DNA of 36,452 nucleotides from DATBHZ01 sp036557185 (GTDB taxonomy: Bacteria > Actinomycetota > Acidimicrobiia > IMCC26256 > JAENVU01), in NCBI GenBank assembly GCA_036557185.1, contig DATBHZ010000036.1, positions 1 through 36,452 of the forward strand, read 5' to 3'. Within the stretch, counting starts at the first letter, position 1. Each line of letters starts with the position of its first letter. The notes under the pieces are model-generated. The model was not told the origin of the DNA, made no database searches, and saw only the letters and a program-made list of their open reading frames with translations. The translations under genes and the position numbers were made by a program. Of the stretch, positions 7,768-15,501 are shown piece after piece.

Positions 7768-9189
7768 ATGAGGGCGCACCCGCTGGCGGCGGTGGTGATG
7801 GCTGCCGGCGAGGGAACGCGCATGCGCTCCGCCACTCCGAAAGTGCTGCACCCGTTGTGCGGCCGGCCGATGGTCCTCCACGTTGTCGATGCCCTCGCGG
7901 CATTGCCGCTCGAGCGCATCGTGATCGTCGTGGGCCACGGCGCCGAGCCGGTCACCAAGGCCCTCCAGGAGCAGCTCGCGACCGAGATGCGGATCGAGTT
8001 CGTGGAGCAGCACGTACAGCGCGGCACGGGCGACGCCGCGAGCGTCGCGCTCACTCAGTTCTCCGACGATCTCGACGCCGAGGACGACATCATCGTCATG
8101 CCGGGCGATGCTCCGCTCGTGACCCCGGAGGTCCTCGCGACCCTCGCGACCGCCCACCGCGAGGCCGATGCCGCAGCCACGATCCTCACGGCGGATCTGG
8201 GCGAGTCGACCACGGGCTTCGGCCGCGTCGTGCGCGACGCCAACGGTCGGGTCGACCGAATCGTGGAGCGCACGGATGCCACCGAGACGGAGCTCGAGAT
8301 CGACGAGGTCAGCACGTCGATCTACTGCTTCCGGCGGAGCCTCCTCGCGCCGGCGCTGCGGCGTCTCAGCCCCGAGAACGCGCAGGGCGAGTACTACCTC
8401 ACCGACGCGGTCTCGGTCCTGCGCCAGGCCGGTCATGTCGTGACCGCGGTGCGCTCGTCGGACCCTGCCGCAGCCGTCCACGTCAACGACCGGCAGCAGC
8501 TCGCGCGCGCCGAAGCGATGCTGCGCGAGCGGATCAACGGGCGGTGGATGCGCGAGGGCGTCACGATGACCGACCCGGCCGCGACATACGTCGATGCGTT
8601 CGTGGAGCTCGAGCCGGACGTGAAGCTGCTCCCCGGCACGATCCTGGAAGGGCACACGGTGATCGGCGTCGGCTCCGTGATCGGCCCCGACACGCGGCTC
8701 GTCGACACGATCGTCGGGGACCAGTGCGTGGTGCAGAACACGGTTGCCCGTGAGGCCGAGATCGGCGACAACTGCACCGTCGGTCCGTACGTGTCGCTCC
8801 GGCCCGGGACGCGTCTCGCCGGCGACGCGCACGTGGGGACCTTCGTCGAGACGAAGAACGCGGAGATCGGCGAAGGTGCGAAGGTTCCGCATCTCGCGTA
8901 CATGGGCGACGTCGAGATCGGCGACGGGAGCAACATCGGCGCGGGGACGATCACTGCCAACTACGACGGGAAGAACAAGCACCGCACGAAGATCGGCGAG
9001 CGCGTCCGCATCGGCTCGAACACGGTGCTCGTCGCTCCGGTCGAGGTCGGCGACGACGCCTACACCGGTGCCGGAGCGGTCGTGCACAAGGACGTGCCCC
9101 CGGGAGCGCTCGCAAAGGGCGTGCCTGCCGCCAATGAGGAAGGATGGGCGGAACGGAGGTCGGCGGAAGACGAGGGAAGCGGTACGTGA
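7768..9189 (+). CDS. glmU: Bifunctional UDP-GlcNAc pyrophosphorylase / GlcN-1-P acetyltransferase GlmU
   Basis: GlmU makes UDP-N-acetylglucosamine for peptidoglycan: its C-terminal domain acetylates glucosamine-1-phosphate and its N-terminal domain transfers UMP. The 473-residue protein has the nucleotidyltransferase signature VVMAAGEGTRMRS at residues 9-21 and the left-handed beta-helix hexapeptide repeats from about 265 (VELEPDVKL, GTITANYDGKNKHRT near 392, GAGAVVHKDVPPGALAKG near 435). The ATG has a strong GGAGGAGGAG site upstream. Its stop overlaps the prs start (TGATG), so the two are coupled and link UDP-GlcNAc and PRPP synthesis, as in Bacillus (gcaD-prs). Confidence 0.97.
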   Translation: MRAHPLAAVVMAAGEGTRMRSATPKVLHPLCGRPMVLHVVDALAALPLERIVIVVGHGAEPVTKALQEQLATEMRIEFVEQHVQRGTGDAASVALTQFSDDLDAEDDIIVMPGDAPLVTPEVLATLATAHREADAAATILTADLGESTTGFGRVVRDANGRVDRIVERTDATETELEIDEVSTSIYCFRRSLLAPALRRLSPENAQGEYYLTDAVSVLRQAGHVVTAVRSSDPAAAVHVNDRQQLARAEAMLRERINGRWMREGVTMTDPAATYVDAFVELEPDVKLLPGTILEGHTVIGVGSVIGPDTRLVDTIVGDQCVVQNTVAREAEIGDNCTVGPYVSLRPGTRLAGDAHVGTFVETKNAEIGEGAKVPHLAYMGDVEIGDGSNIGAGTITANYDGKNKHRTKIGERVRIGSNTVLVAPVEVGDDAYTGAGAVVHKDVPPGALAKGVPAANEEGWAERRSAEDEGSGT

Positions 9190-10178
9190 TGGAGGTCATG
9201 ACCAAGAAGCGGATGATGGTCTTCGCGGGTTCCGGCAACCGGGAGCTCTCCGAGGAGATCGCCAACAACCTCGGCGTGCCGCTCGGCGACGTCCGTCTCT
9301 CGAGCTTCGCCAACGGCGAGCTCTACTGTCGCTTCGGTGAGAACGTGCGCGGCGCGGACGCGTTCGTGATCCAGGGGCACTGCGAGCCCATCAACGACAG
9401 GATCATGGAGCAGCTCATCATGATCGACGCGCTCAAGCGCGCGTCGGCGAAGCGCATCACCGCGGTGTGTCCCTTCTATTCGTACTCGCGCCAGGACCGG
9501 AAGGCCGAGGGGCGCGAGCCGATCTCGGCACGCCTCCTCGCGGATCTCTTCACCGTGAGCGGCGCGGACCGGCTCGTTGCCGTCGACCTGCACACGGGGC
9601 AGATCCAGGGATTCTTCGACTTCCCGGTCGACCACCTGACAGCGGTCCCCCTGCTCGCGGAGCACATGGTCGGCGCGCTCGATCGCTCGGTCGACGTGAC
9701 CGTCGTGTCGCCCGACGCAGGCGGCGGCAAGCTGGCGCGCCGCTTCGCGAACTGCCTCGCCGAGCACGGCCTCGAGAGCGACCTCGCGTTCATCGACAAG
9801 CGCCGCCCCAAGGGCACGCACAACGTCGCCGTCGCCACCGAGGTGGTCGGTGAGGTCGAGGGCCGCCAGTGCCTCCTGATCGACGACATGATCGACACGG
9901 CGGGGACCGTCGTCAGCGCCGCGGAGCTGCTCATGGGCCGTGGCGCCGCCTCGGTCTCAATCCTCGCGACGCACCCCATTCTCAGCGGTCCCGCGGTGGA
10001 TCGCCTGAAGAACGGGCCGATCCGCGAGGTCGTGGTGACCAACACGTTGCCCGTGCCGTCCGAGAAGCTCTTCGACAGCATGACCGTGCTGTCGATCGCG
10101 CCGATCGTCGCGAGCGTGCTCGAGGCGGTGTTCTCCGACACTTCGGTGAGCGAGCTCTTCAAGGGCGACAACCTCTAG
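9189..10178 (+). CDS. prs: Ribose-phosphate pyrophosphokinase
   Basis: Prs makes PRPP from ribose-5-phosphate and ATP for nucleotide, His and Trp synthesis. The 329-residue class I enzyme shows RQDRKAEGREPISARLLADL, VDLHTGQIQGFFD and the PRPP-binding LLIDDMIDTAGTV. I chose the ATG at 9189 because it overlaps the glmU stop (TGATG) and has GAGGGAAG upstream. ATG 9198 is less likely since its GGAGG is only two bases away, and upstream in-frame codons would run deep into glmU. Confidence 0.96.
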   Translation: MEVMTKKRMMVFAGSGNRELSEEIANNLGVPLGDVRLSSFANGELYCRFGENVRGADAFVIQGHCEPINDRIMEQLIMIDALKRASAKRITAVCPFYSYSRQDRKAEGREPISARLLADLFTVSGADRLVAVDLHTGQIQGFFDFPVDHLTAVPLLAEHMVGALDRSVDVTVVSPDAGGGKLARRFANCLAEHGLESDLAFIDKRRPKGTHNVAVATEVVGEVEGRQCLLIDDMIDTAGTVVSAAELLMGRGAASVSILATHPILSGPAVDRLKNGPIREVVVTNTLPVPSEKLFDSMTVLSIAPIVASVLEAVFSDTSVSELFKGDNL

Positions 10179-10267
10179 CCGGCGGTTCGCGGTTGGCCCG
10201 GCCGCCGCCGAACGGGCACACTGTTGGGTTCCCGCCCGCAGGACCGGAACCGAAGGATTCGACGCGC

Positions 10268-10951
10268 ATGCCCGACGTGATCATCACCGCAGAGAAGCGG
10301 AACGAGCTGGGCTCCGGCGCGTCCGGGCGCTTCCGCCGCGACGGCAAGCTTCCCGCAACGGTCTACGGCCTCGGTGGCGAGGCGCTGTCGGTCACGGTTC
10401 CGACCCGCGAGCTCGAGCACGTCCTGCACGGCGCTGCCGGCGCGAACACCCTCATCACGATCAAGTTCGACGGCGACGAGACCCTCGCGCTCGCCCGCCA
10501 GATCCAACGGCATCCGACCCGCGGCGAGCTGCTCCACGTCGACTTCGTGCGGATCCGGCGCGACGTCGCGGTCAACGCCGAGGTTCCGGTGCACATTCAG
10601 GGTGAGGCGGCCGGTGTGCGCGAGGGAGGGGTGCTCGAGCAGAACCTCTTCACGGTCACCGTGTCGGCGCTTCCCGGTTCCATTCCCGAGTCGATCATGG
10701 CGGAGGTGACCGAGCTGAACATCGGCGACCAGATCCGCATCCAGGACCTGCAGACGCCCGAAGGTGTCGAGCTCGCGCACGAGCCCGACGAGCTCGTCGT
10801 GCACGTCACGGTCCCGAGGGTTGTCGAAGAGGAGCCCACCGAGGCCGAGGTGGCCGAAGGGGAGGAGGGCGCCGAGGCAGCGGAGCCCGGTGCCGCCGAA
10901 GCTGCGGCGACCGAGGACGCGAGCACCGACGCCGGCGAGAGCTCCGAATAG
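10268..10951 (+). CDS. rplY: Large ribosomal subunit protein bL25 (Ctc form)
   Basis: bL25 binds 5S rRNA. This 227-residue CTC/TL5-type version has the N-terminal bL25 domain (LGSGASGRFRRDGKLPATVYG, about residues 13-33) and a second beta domain (about 95-190, with VTELNIGDQIRIQDL). It ends in a very acidic Ala/Glu tail (about 196-227), common in actinomycete homologues. The ATG has AAGGA about ten bases upstream. It follows prs by about 90 bases and precedes pth by 11, matching the prs-ctc-spoVC order of Bacillus. Confidence 0.95.
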   Translation: MPDVIITAEKRNELGSGASGRFRRDGKLPATVYGLGGEALSVTVPTRELEHVLHGAAGANTLITIKFDGDETLALARQIQRHPTRGELLHVDFVRIRRDVAVNAEVPVHIQGEAAGVREGGVLEQNLFTVTVSALPGSIPESIMAEVTELNIGDQIRIQDLQTPEGVELAHEPDELVVHVTVPRVVEEEPTEAEVAEGEEGAEAAEPGAAEAAATEDASTDAGESSE

Positions 10952-10962
10952 GCATTCGAGCT

Positions 10963-11565
10963 GTGCTCCGCCGTGGTCGCACGCCGGCGCGGCGCGGCAC
11001 GCCGGCAGATCTGCTCGTCGTAGGGCTCGGTAATCCGGGCGCGGAGTTCTCGCGCACCCGCCACAACGTGGGCGCCGAGGTGGTGGAGGTGCTCGCACGC
11101 CGTCACGGCGCCAAGCTCAAGAAGGGCAAGGAGCGCGCGCTCGTCGACGAGGTCCGGTTCGGCGAGCAGCGCGTCGCCCTCGCGATCCCGCTCACGTACA
11201 TGAACGACTCCGGCGAAGCAGTCCGTCGCCTCGCTCGACGCTACGGTGTCGAGCCGCCGCAGATCGTGGTCGTGCACGACGAGCTCGATCTTCCCGTCGC
11301 GCAACTGCGCGTCAAGGACGGCGGCGGGCTCGCCGGGCACAACGGGCTTCGCTCGATCAAGGCGCATCTCCATTCGGACGCGTTCGCACGCGTGCGCATC
11401 GGCGTCGGCAAGCCCGTCGCGAAGGAGCGCGGTGTCGATCACGTGCTCAACAAGTTCTCGAAGGCCGAGAGGGAGCAGGTCGACGTGACGATCGAGCGCG
11501 CTGCCGACGCCGTCGAGACCATTGCCGCGGACGGCATGCAGCCCGCGATGAACCAGTTCAACTAG
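10963..11565 (+). CDS. pth: Peptidyl-tRNA hydrolase
   Basis: Pth recycles tRNA from prematurely released peptidyl-tRNA. Motifs seen in the 200-residue protein are VVGLGNPGAEFSRTRHNVG near residue 18 (containing the catalytic histidine), PLTYMNDSGEAV near 76, VVHDELDLP near 103 and GGGLAGHNGLRSI near 118. The GTG start lies 11 bases after the rplY stop. The last eight bases overlap the convergent gmhB end. Codon use matches its neighbours. Confidence 0.95.
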   Translation: MLRRGRTPARRGTPADLLVVGLGNPGAEFSRTRHNVGAEVVEVLARRHGAKLKKGKERALVDEVRFGEQRVALAIPLTYMNDSGEAVRRLARRYGVEPPQIVVVHDELDLPVAQLRVKDGGGLAGHNGLRSIKAHLHSDAFARVRIGVGKPVAKERGVDHVLNKFSKAEREQVDVTIERAADAVETIAADGMQPAMNQFN

Positions 11566-12113
11566 GGCCGCTCGCTCCCCGATCGTGCGCGAGCAGCCAT
11601 TCGGCGAACGCGAGCAGGTCGTCCCACACCGGCACGTCGTCGTGGTCGAGCGCGGTCGCCGTGCCCTTGCCGGTGCGCACCAGCGCGGGCCGGCAGCCGA
11701 ATCTCGTCGCCGCCTCGATGTCGCGCGGCGCGTCGAGCACGAACCACGTTCGTTCGGGCTCGAACCCGTAGTCCTCGCGTGCTTGCTCGAGCAACAGGGT
11801 GTCGGGCTTCCGGCACCGACACCTTTCGTCCGGATTGTGAGGGCAGACGTAGAACCGGCTGATGCGGTCACCGAGCAAGTCGTTCAGGTGCTCGTGGATG
11901 GTCGCGAGCGTCGCCTCGTCGAGCCATCCGCGCCCCACGGCGGCTTGGTTGGTCACGACGATCAGGGTGTATCCCGCGAGGGCGAGCCTGGCCACGGCGC
12001 GCTCGGCGTTGCGCTCGAGCTGCAGGTCGGCCACGCTCCGTACCGAATTCACCAAGTCCACGTTGAGGACGCCATCGCGATCGAGCAGGATGACGCCGTT
12101 GGTACCCTTGCAT
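11558..12113 (-). CDS. gmhB: D,D-heptose 1,7-bisphosphate phosphatase GmhB (start region disrupted)
   Basis: GmhB removes the C7 phosphate from heptose-1,7-bisphosphate in ADP-heptose synthesis. HAD motifs are clear: LLDRDGVLN (nucleophile DxD), VTNQAAVGRG, and the zinc-binding CPHNPDERCRCRKPD that marks GmhB. There is no canonical start codon in this frame near the N terminus. The ATG at 12113 lies one frame off and would join the phosphatase frame if one base were absent from the CCC at 12105-12107 (plus strand), giving MQGTNGVILLDRDGVLN and 184 residues, a normal length. So either there is a sequencing or assembly indel, a real frameshift, or a non-standard start. It is divergent from gmhA by 38 bases. 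Confidence 0.85.
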
Positions 12114-12151
12114 TCTTCGTCAGTTGCTGATCGGGGGGCAGTAGACGAGCC

Positions 12152-12805
12152 ATGAAGGGCATGGGGGCGGTACCGGGCGGTACCGGGGGGCCTGATCTCG
12201 TCACGGAAGCCGATCTTCGGCAGGCTATCGACGAGCACCAGGTGATGATGCGTGCCGTAGCGGGCATGATTCCCGACGTGCAGGGCGTGGCGGGGGTCAT
12301 GGTCGGGAGACTCGCCGCGGGCGGACGCGTCTACTGGTTCGGCAATGGCGGTAGCTCGACGCAGGCCCAGCACTTCGCAACGGAGCTGGTGTGCCGGTTC
12401 GAGCGTGAGCGCCGCGGGCTGCCGTCGGTCGCCTTCAGTACCGACACGTCGGTGATGACCGCCGTGGCGAACGACTACTCCTTCGACGACGTGTTCGCGC
12501 GCCAGGTGGAGGCGCTGGTGCGCAGCGACGACGTGGTCGTCGGCATCTCGACCTCCGGCACCAGCGCGAACGTGCTCCACGGCATCGACGCAGCGAAGGC
12601 GATCGGCGCGTACACCGTCGGCATGACGGGAGGCGACGGCGGCAAGCTCGCCAAGATGTGCGACACCGCCCTCATCGCGCCGTCGAACCGCACGTGCCGT
12701 ATCCAAGAGGCCCATCTCTTCCTGGGCCACGCCATCTGCGACATGGTCGAGGCCGCCGCCGGCGCTCCCGACCGAAAGACCGGTGGACATGTTCGACCGG
12801 ACTGA
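12152..12805 (+). CDS. gmhA: Sedoheptulose-7-phosphate isomerase GmhA
   Basis: GmhA converts sedoheptulose-7-phosphate to glycero-manno-heptose-7-phosphate, the first step of ADP-heptose synthesis. The 217-residue SIS-domain protein has FGNGGSSTQAQHFATEL near residue 64, STDTSVMTAVANDYSFDDVF near 95, ISTSGTSANVL near 132 and the catalytic helix RIQEAHLFLGHAICDMVE near 183. It overlaps hldE by 23 bases, so the two are coupled. Close SIS paralogues such as DiaA exist, but the hldE and gmhB neighbours decide the call. Confidence 0.93.
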   Translation: MKGMGAVPGGTGGPDLVTEADLRQAIDEHQVMMRAVAGMIPDVQGVAGVMVGRLAAGGRVYWFGNGGSSTQAQHFATELVCRFERERRGLPSVAFSTDTSVMTAVANDYSFDDVFARQVEALVRSDDVVVGISTSGTSANVLHGIDAAKAIGAYTVGMTGGDGGKLAKMCDTALIAPSNRTCRIQEAHLFLGHAICDMVEAAAGAPDRKTGGHVRPD

Positions 12806-14273
12806 CCTCGTCGTCGCCGCGGTACGCGGCGGATTCGCGGGTTGCAGGATGTTGGTGGTCGGCGACCTGATGCTCGACCGCTATCTCATCGGTGAGGTGG
12901 CGCGCATCTCGCCGGAGGCTCCCGTGCCCGTGCTCCGGCTCGACCGCAGCCACGAGTCGGTCGGTGGCGCGGGCAACGTGGCGCTCAATCTCGCCGGGTT
13001 GGGAGTGCGTGCCGACGTCGCGGGATGGACGGGCGACGACACGGCCGGACACATGCTCCGGGAGCTGCTGGGTGCGGCAGGGGTGCGTGTCCACGGCGTC
13101 GAGACCGTGGGCTCGCGGCCGACCACGACGAAGACCCGGGTGCTCTCGCAAAATCAGCAGATCATCCGCATCGACGACGAGCGAACGGAGCCGCGCCCGG
13201 ACCACGAGCGCGCGGCGTGGGACGCAAGGGTCATCGAGCTGCTCGACGAGGGATACGACGGCATCGTGCTTTCCGACTACGCCAAGGGCGTGATCGACGC
13301 CGGGCTGTGCCAGCCGCTCATCGCGCACGCCCGCGAGCGCGGCGTCCCGGTGCTCGTGGACCCGAAGGGCCTGCAGTACGGCAAGTACCGCGGCGCCACG
13401 ACCGTGACGCCGAACGAGGACGAGCTCGCCGCTGCGCTCGGCGTGCAGAACAAGTTCGACACGCTCGCCACGGCAGGCGAGCAGCTCCGCAGGGAGATCG
13501 GGCTGGACTTCGTCACGCTCACGCGCGGCGAGGCGGGCATCACGCTGCTCTCGGCGGAGGGTGTGACCCAGGTGCCCGCGGCCGCGCGGGAGGTGTTCGA
13601 CGTCTCGGGTGCCGGGGACACCGTCATCGCCGCGCTGGCTGCTGCGGTGGCCGTCGGGCTCGGTCCGCACGACGCGGCGGTGCTCGCGAACCTGGCCGCG
13701 GGGATCATCGTGGGCAAGCTCGGCACGGTGCCCGTGAAACAAGCAGAGCTGTTCGCTGCGCTCGGAGCAGACGAACCGCAACCGCTCCCACCCGCGCTCA
13801 AGATCATGAGCCTCGAGGCGCTCACCGAGACCGTCGACACCTGGCACGCGGCCGGCGAGCTCGTGGGCTTCACCAACGGCTGCTTCGACGTGCTCCACGC
13901 CGGCCACGTCCACACGCTGGACTGGGCGCGTCGGCACTGCGACCGGTTGGTCGTCGGCTTGAACACCGACGCGTCGGTCCGTGCCCTCAAAGGGCCCGAC
14001 CGCCCGATCATGAGCGAGGACGCGCGCGCCACCGTCCTGGCAGCGCTCTCGTCGGTCGACGCGGTGCTGCTCTTCGACGAGGCGACACCGCGCAACGTCA
14101 TCCAGGCGGTGCGGCCCGACGTCCTCGTGAAGGGTGCCGACTACTCGGAGAGTGAGATCGTCGGCGCGCAGGAGGTGCGCTCGCGGGGGGGACGCGTGCT
14201 CCGTGCGCCCCTGCTCGACGGTTTGAGCACCACCGCAGTTCTCGACCGAGTGCGCGACCAGCTCCCGCGCTGA
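12783..14273 (+). CDS. hldE: Bifunctional heptose-7-phosphate kinase / heptose-1-phosphate adenylyltransferase HldE
   Basis: HldE phosphorylates heptose-7-phosphate at C1 and later transfers AMP to heptose-1-phosphate. Residues 1 to about 320 are a PfkB/ribokinase domain (VGGAGNVALNLAGLG, VDPKG, VTPNEDE, the catalytic DVSGAGDTVIAALA). Residues about 345-496 are a nucleotidyltransferase with TNGCFDVLHAGH near 362, VGLNTDASVRALKG and LVKGADY. Both halves look intact. The GTG at 12783 overlaps gmhA; ATG 12789 is an alternative. With gmhA and gmhB this completes a route to ADP-D-glycero-beta-D-manno-heptose. No hldD epimerase is in the window. Confidence 0.95.
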   Translation: MDMFDRTDLVVAAVRGGFAGCRMLVVGDLMLDRYLIGEVARISPEAPVPVLRLDRSHESVGGAGNVALNLAGLGVRADVAGWTGDDTAGHMLRELLGAAGVRVHGVETVGSRPTTTKTRVLSQNQQIIRIDDERTEPRPDHERAAWDARVIELLDEGYDGIVLSDYAKGVIDAGLCQPLIAHARERGVPVLVDPKGLQYGKYRGATTVTPNEDELAAALGVQNKFDTLATAGEQLRREIGLDFVTLTRGEAGITLLSAEGVTQVPAAAREVFDVSGAGDTVIAALAAAVAVGLGPHDAAVLANLAAGIIVGKLGTVPVKQAELFAALGADEPQPLPPALKIMSLEALTETVDTWHAAGELVGFTNGCFDVLHAGHVHTLDWARRHCDRLVVGLNTDASVRALKGPDRPIMSEDARATVLAALSSVDAVLLFDEATPRNVIQAVRPDVLVKGADYSESEIVGAQEVRSRGGRVLRAPLLDGLSTTAVLDRVRDQLPR

Positions 14274-14284
14274 CGGGGTCGGCC

Positions 14285-15406
14285 GTGAGCACGCGACAGC
14301 TGCACCAGGATCGCGGGAACGCTCGTCTGAAGCTGCTCGACCGCTATGCGGGCATCCCGGTGGTGAGCGCCGCGGGCGCCTGGCGGAGCATGCGCGGGCG
14401 CCGGCCCGTACCGGAGCGCTGGGACCGCATCGGCCTGCTCAAGACAGCGGGGATCGGCGACACCGTGCTGCTGAGCGCGATCGTCGCCGACGTGCGCGCG
14501 CAGCGCCCGGATGCGCACATCGTGCTGTTCGTGACGGCGAACAACGCAGGCTTCGCGGCGCTGCTCGACGGCGTGGACGAGCTGGTGATCCTGCCCGTCC
14601 GCAACGTTCCCAAGGCACTGCGCATGGTGCGCGAGCGAGATTGCGACGTGTTCGTCGACTTCGGTGCCTGGCCGCGGCTCGATGCCCTGCTCGCGGCCGG
14701 GAGCGGAGCGCGCAGTGCCGTGGGCAGACAGACCAGCGGCCAGCACCGCCATGGCGGCTACGACGTCGTGGTCGCCCATCGGCGTGACCACGAGCTGGAC
14801 AACTATCGCCGGCTCGTCGCCGAGGTCGGCATCCGTTCGACGAGCGAGCCCTCGATCAACCGGGGCGCCGGGGCCCCGCGGCCGCTCGCCTCGGAGTATG
14901 CCGTGCTGCACCTCTGGCCGGGCGGCTCGAACTTCGACGAGCGCTCGTGGGCCCGGACGCGCTGGATCGAGCTGGCTTCCGTCCTGTCCGGGCAGGGCCT
15001 CGACATCGTGCTCACCGGCGGGCCCGAGGACGTCGACGCGACCGCCGCCGTCATGGATGCGTGTGTGGCGAGCGGCGTCCGGGCGCGGTCGATCGCCGGG
15101 CTCGAACCGGCCGAGACGGTCACCTGGCTTCGCCATGCGGCCGGCGTGGTGAGCGTGAACACCGGGATCATGCATCTGGCCGCTGCGGTGGACGCCCCGG
15201 TCGTCGCCTTGAACGGTCCCACGTCGTCGCGGCGCTGGGGGCCTCTCGGCGCCCACGCTCGCTGCGTCGTCTCGCCGGTCGTGCCCGATGGCTACCTCGA
15301 CCTCGGTTTCGAGCGCGACGAGCGGTACAGCGACTGCATGCAGGCCATCACGGTCGCTTCGGTCCTCGCGGCGTGGGCCGACCTGATGGCCGAGCTCGCA
15401 GCTTGA
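14285..15406 (+). CDS. GT9 family glycosyltransferase (ADP-heptosyltransferase type)
   Basis: Glycosyltransferase family 9 contains the ADP-heptose:LPS heptosyltransferases. This 373-residue GT-B protein has an N-terminal RIGLLKTAGIGDTVLLSAIV near residue 48, the family's conserved start, and a C-terminal donor-binding region with LHLWPGGSNFDERSW near 203, VLTGGPEDVDA near 242 and VSVNTGIMHLAAAVDAPVV near 290. It starts 11 bases after hldE, so it probably uses the ADP-heptose made by its neighbours. The acceptor cannot be told from sequence. There is no signal peptide, as expected for a cytoplasmic transferase. Confidence 0.88.
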   Translation: MSTRQLHQDRGNARLKLLDRYAGIPVVSAAGAWRSMRGRRPVPERWDRIGLLKTAGIGDTVLLSAIVADVRAQRPDAHIVLFVTANNAGFAALLDGVDELVILPVRNVPKALRMVRERDCDVFVDFGAWPRLDALLAAGSGARSAVGRQTSGQHRHGGYDVVVAHRRDHELDNYRRLVAEVGIRSTSEPSINRGAGAPRPLASEYAVLHLWPGGSNFDERSWARTRWIELASVLSGQGLDIVLTGGPEDVDATAAVMDACVASGVRARSIAGLEPAETVTWLRHAAGVVSVNTGIMHLAAAVDAPVVALNGPTSSRRWGPLGAHARCVVSPVVPDGYLDLGFERDERYSDCMQAITVASVLAAWADLMAELAA

Positions 15407-15446
15407 CCCGCCGCGACACGGAGCGCTGACCCTCGCCGCCCGATCC

Positions 15447-15459
15447 GCCGCTTCGCGGC
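15447..15459. other. Short hairpin upstream of mfd
   Basis: GCCGC-TTC-GCGGC forms a perfect 5-bp hairpin between the GT9 stop and mfd, and a looser CCGC/GCGG hairpin follows at about 15468-15481. These could help terminate the heptose operon. They also argue that the GTG at 15463 is not the mfd start. Confidence 0.3.
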
Positions 15460-15501
15460 TGCGTGACCCGCTGCTTCGCGGCGGCCTGCAAGAGTGCACA
15501 C

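Noticed and set aside
10179..10267. GC-rich inverted repeat between prs and rplY
   Set aside because: CGGCGG and CCGCCG can pair, but the long loop and surrounding GC make it weak evidence for a terminator or leader element.
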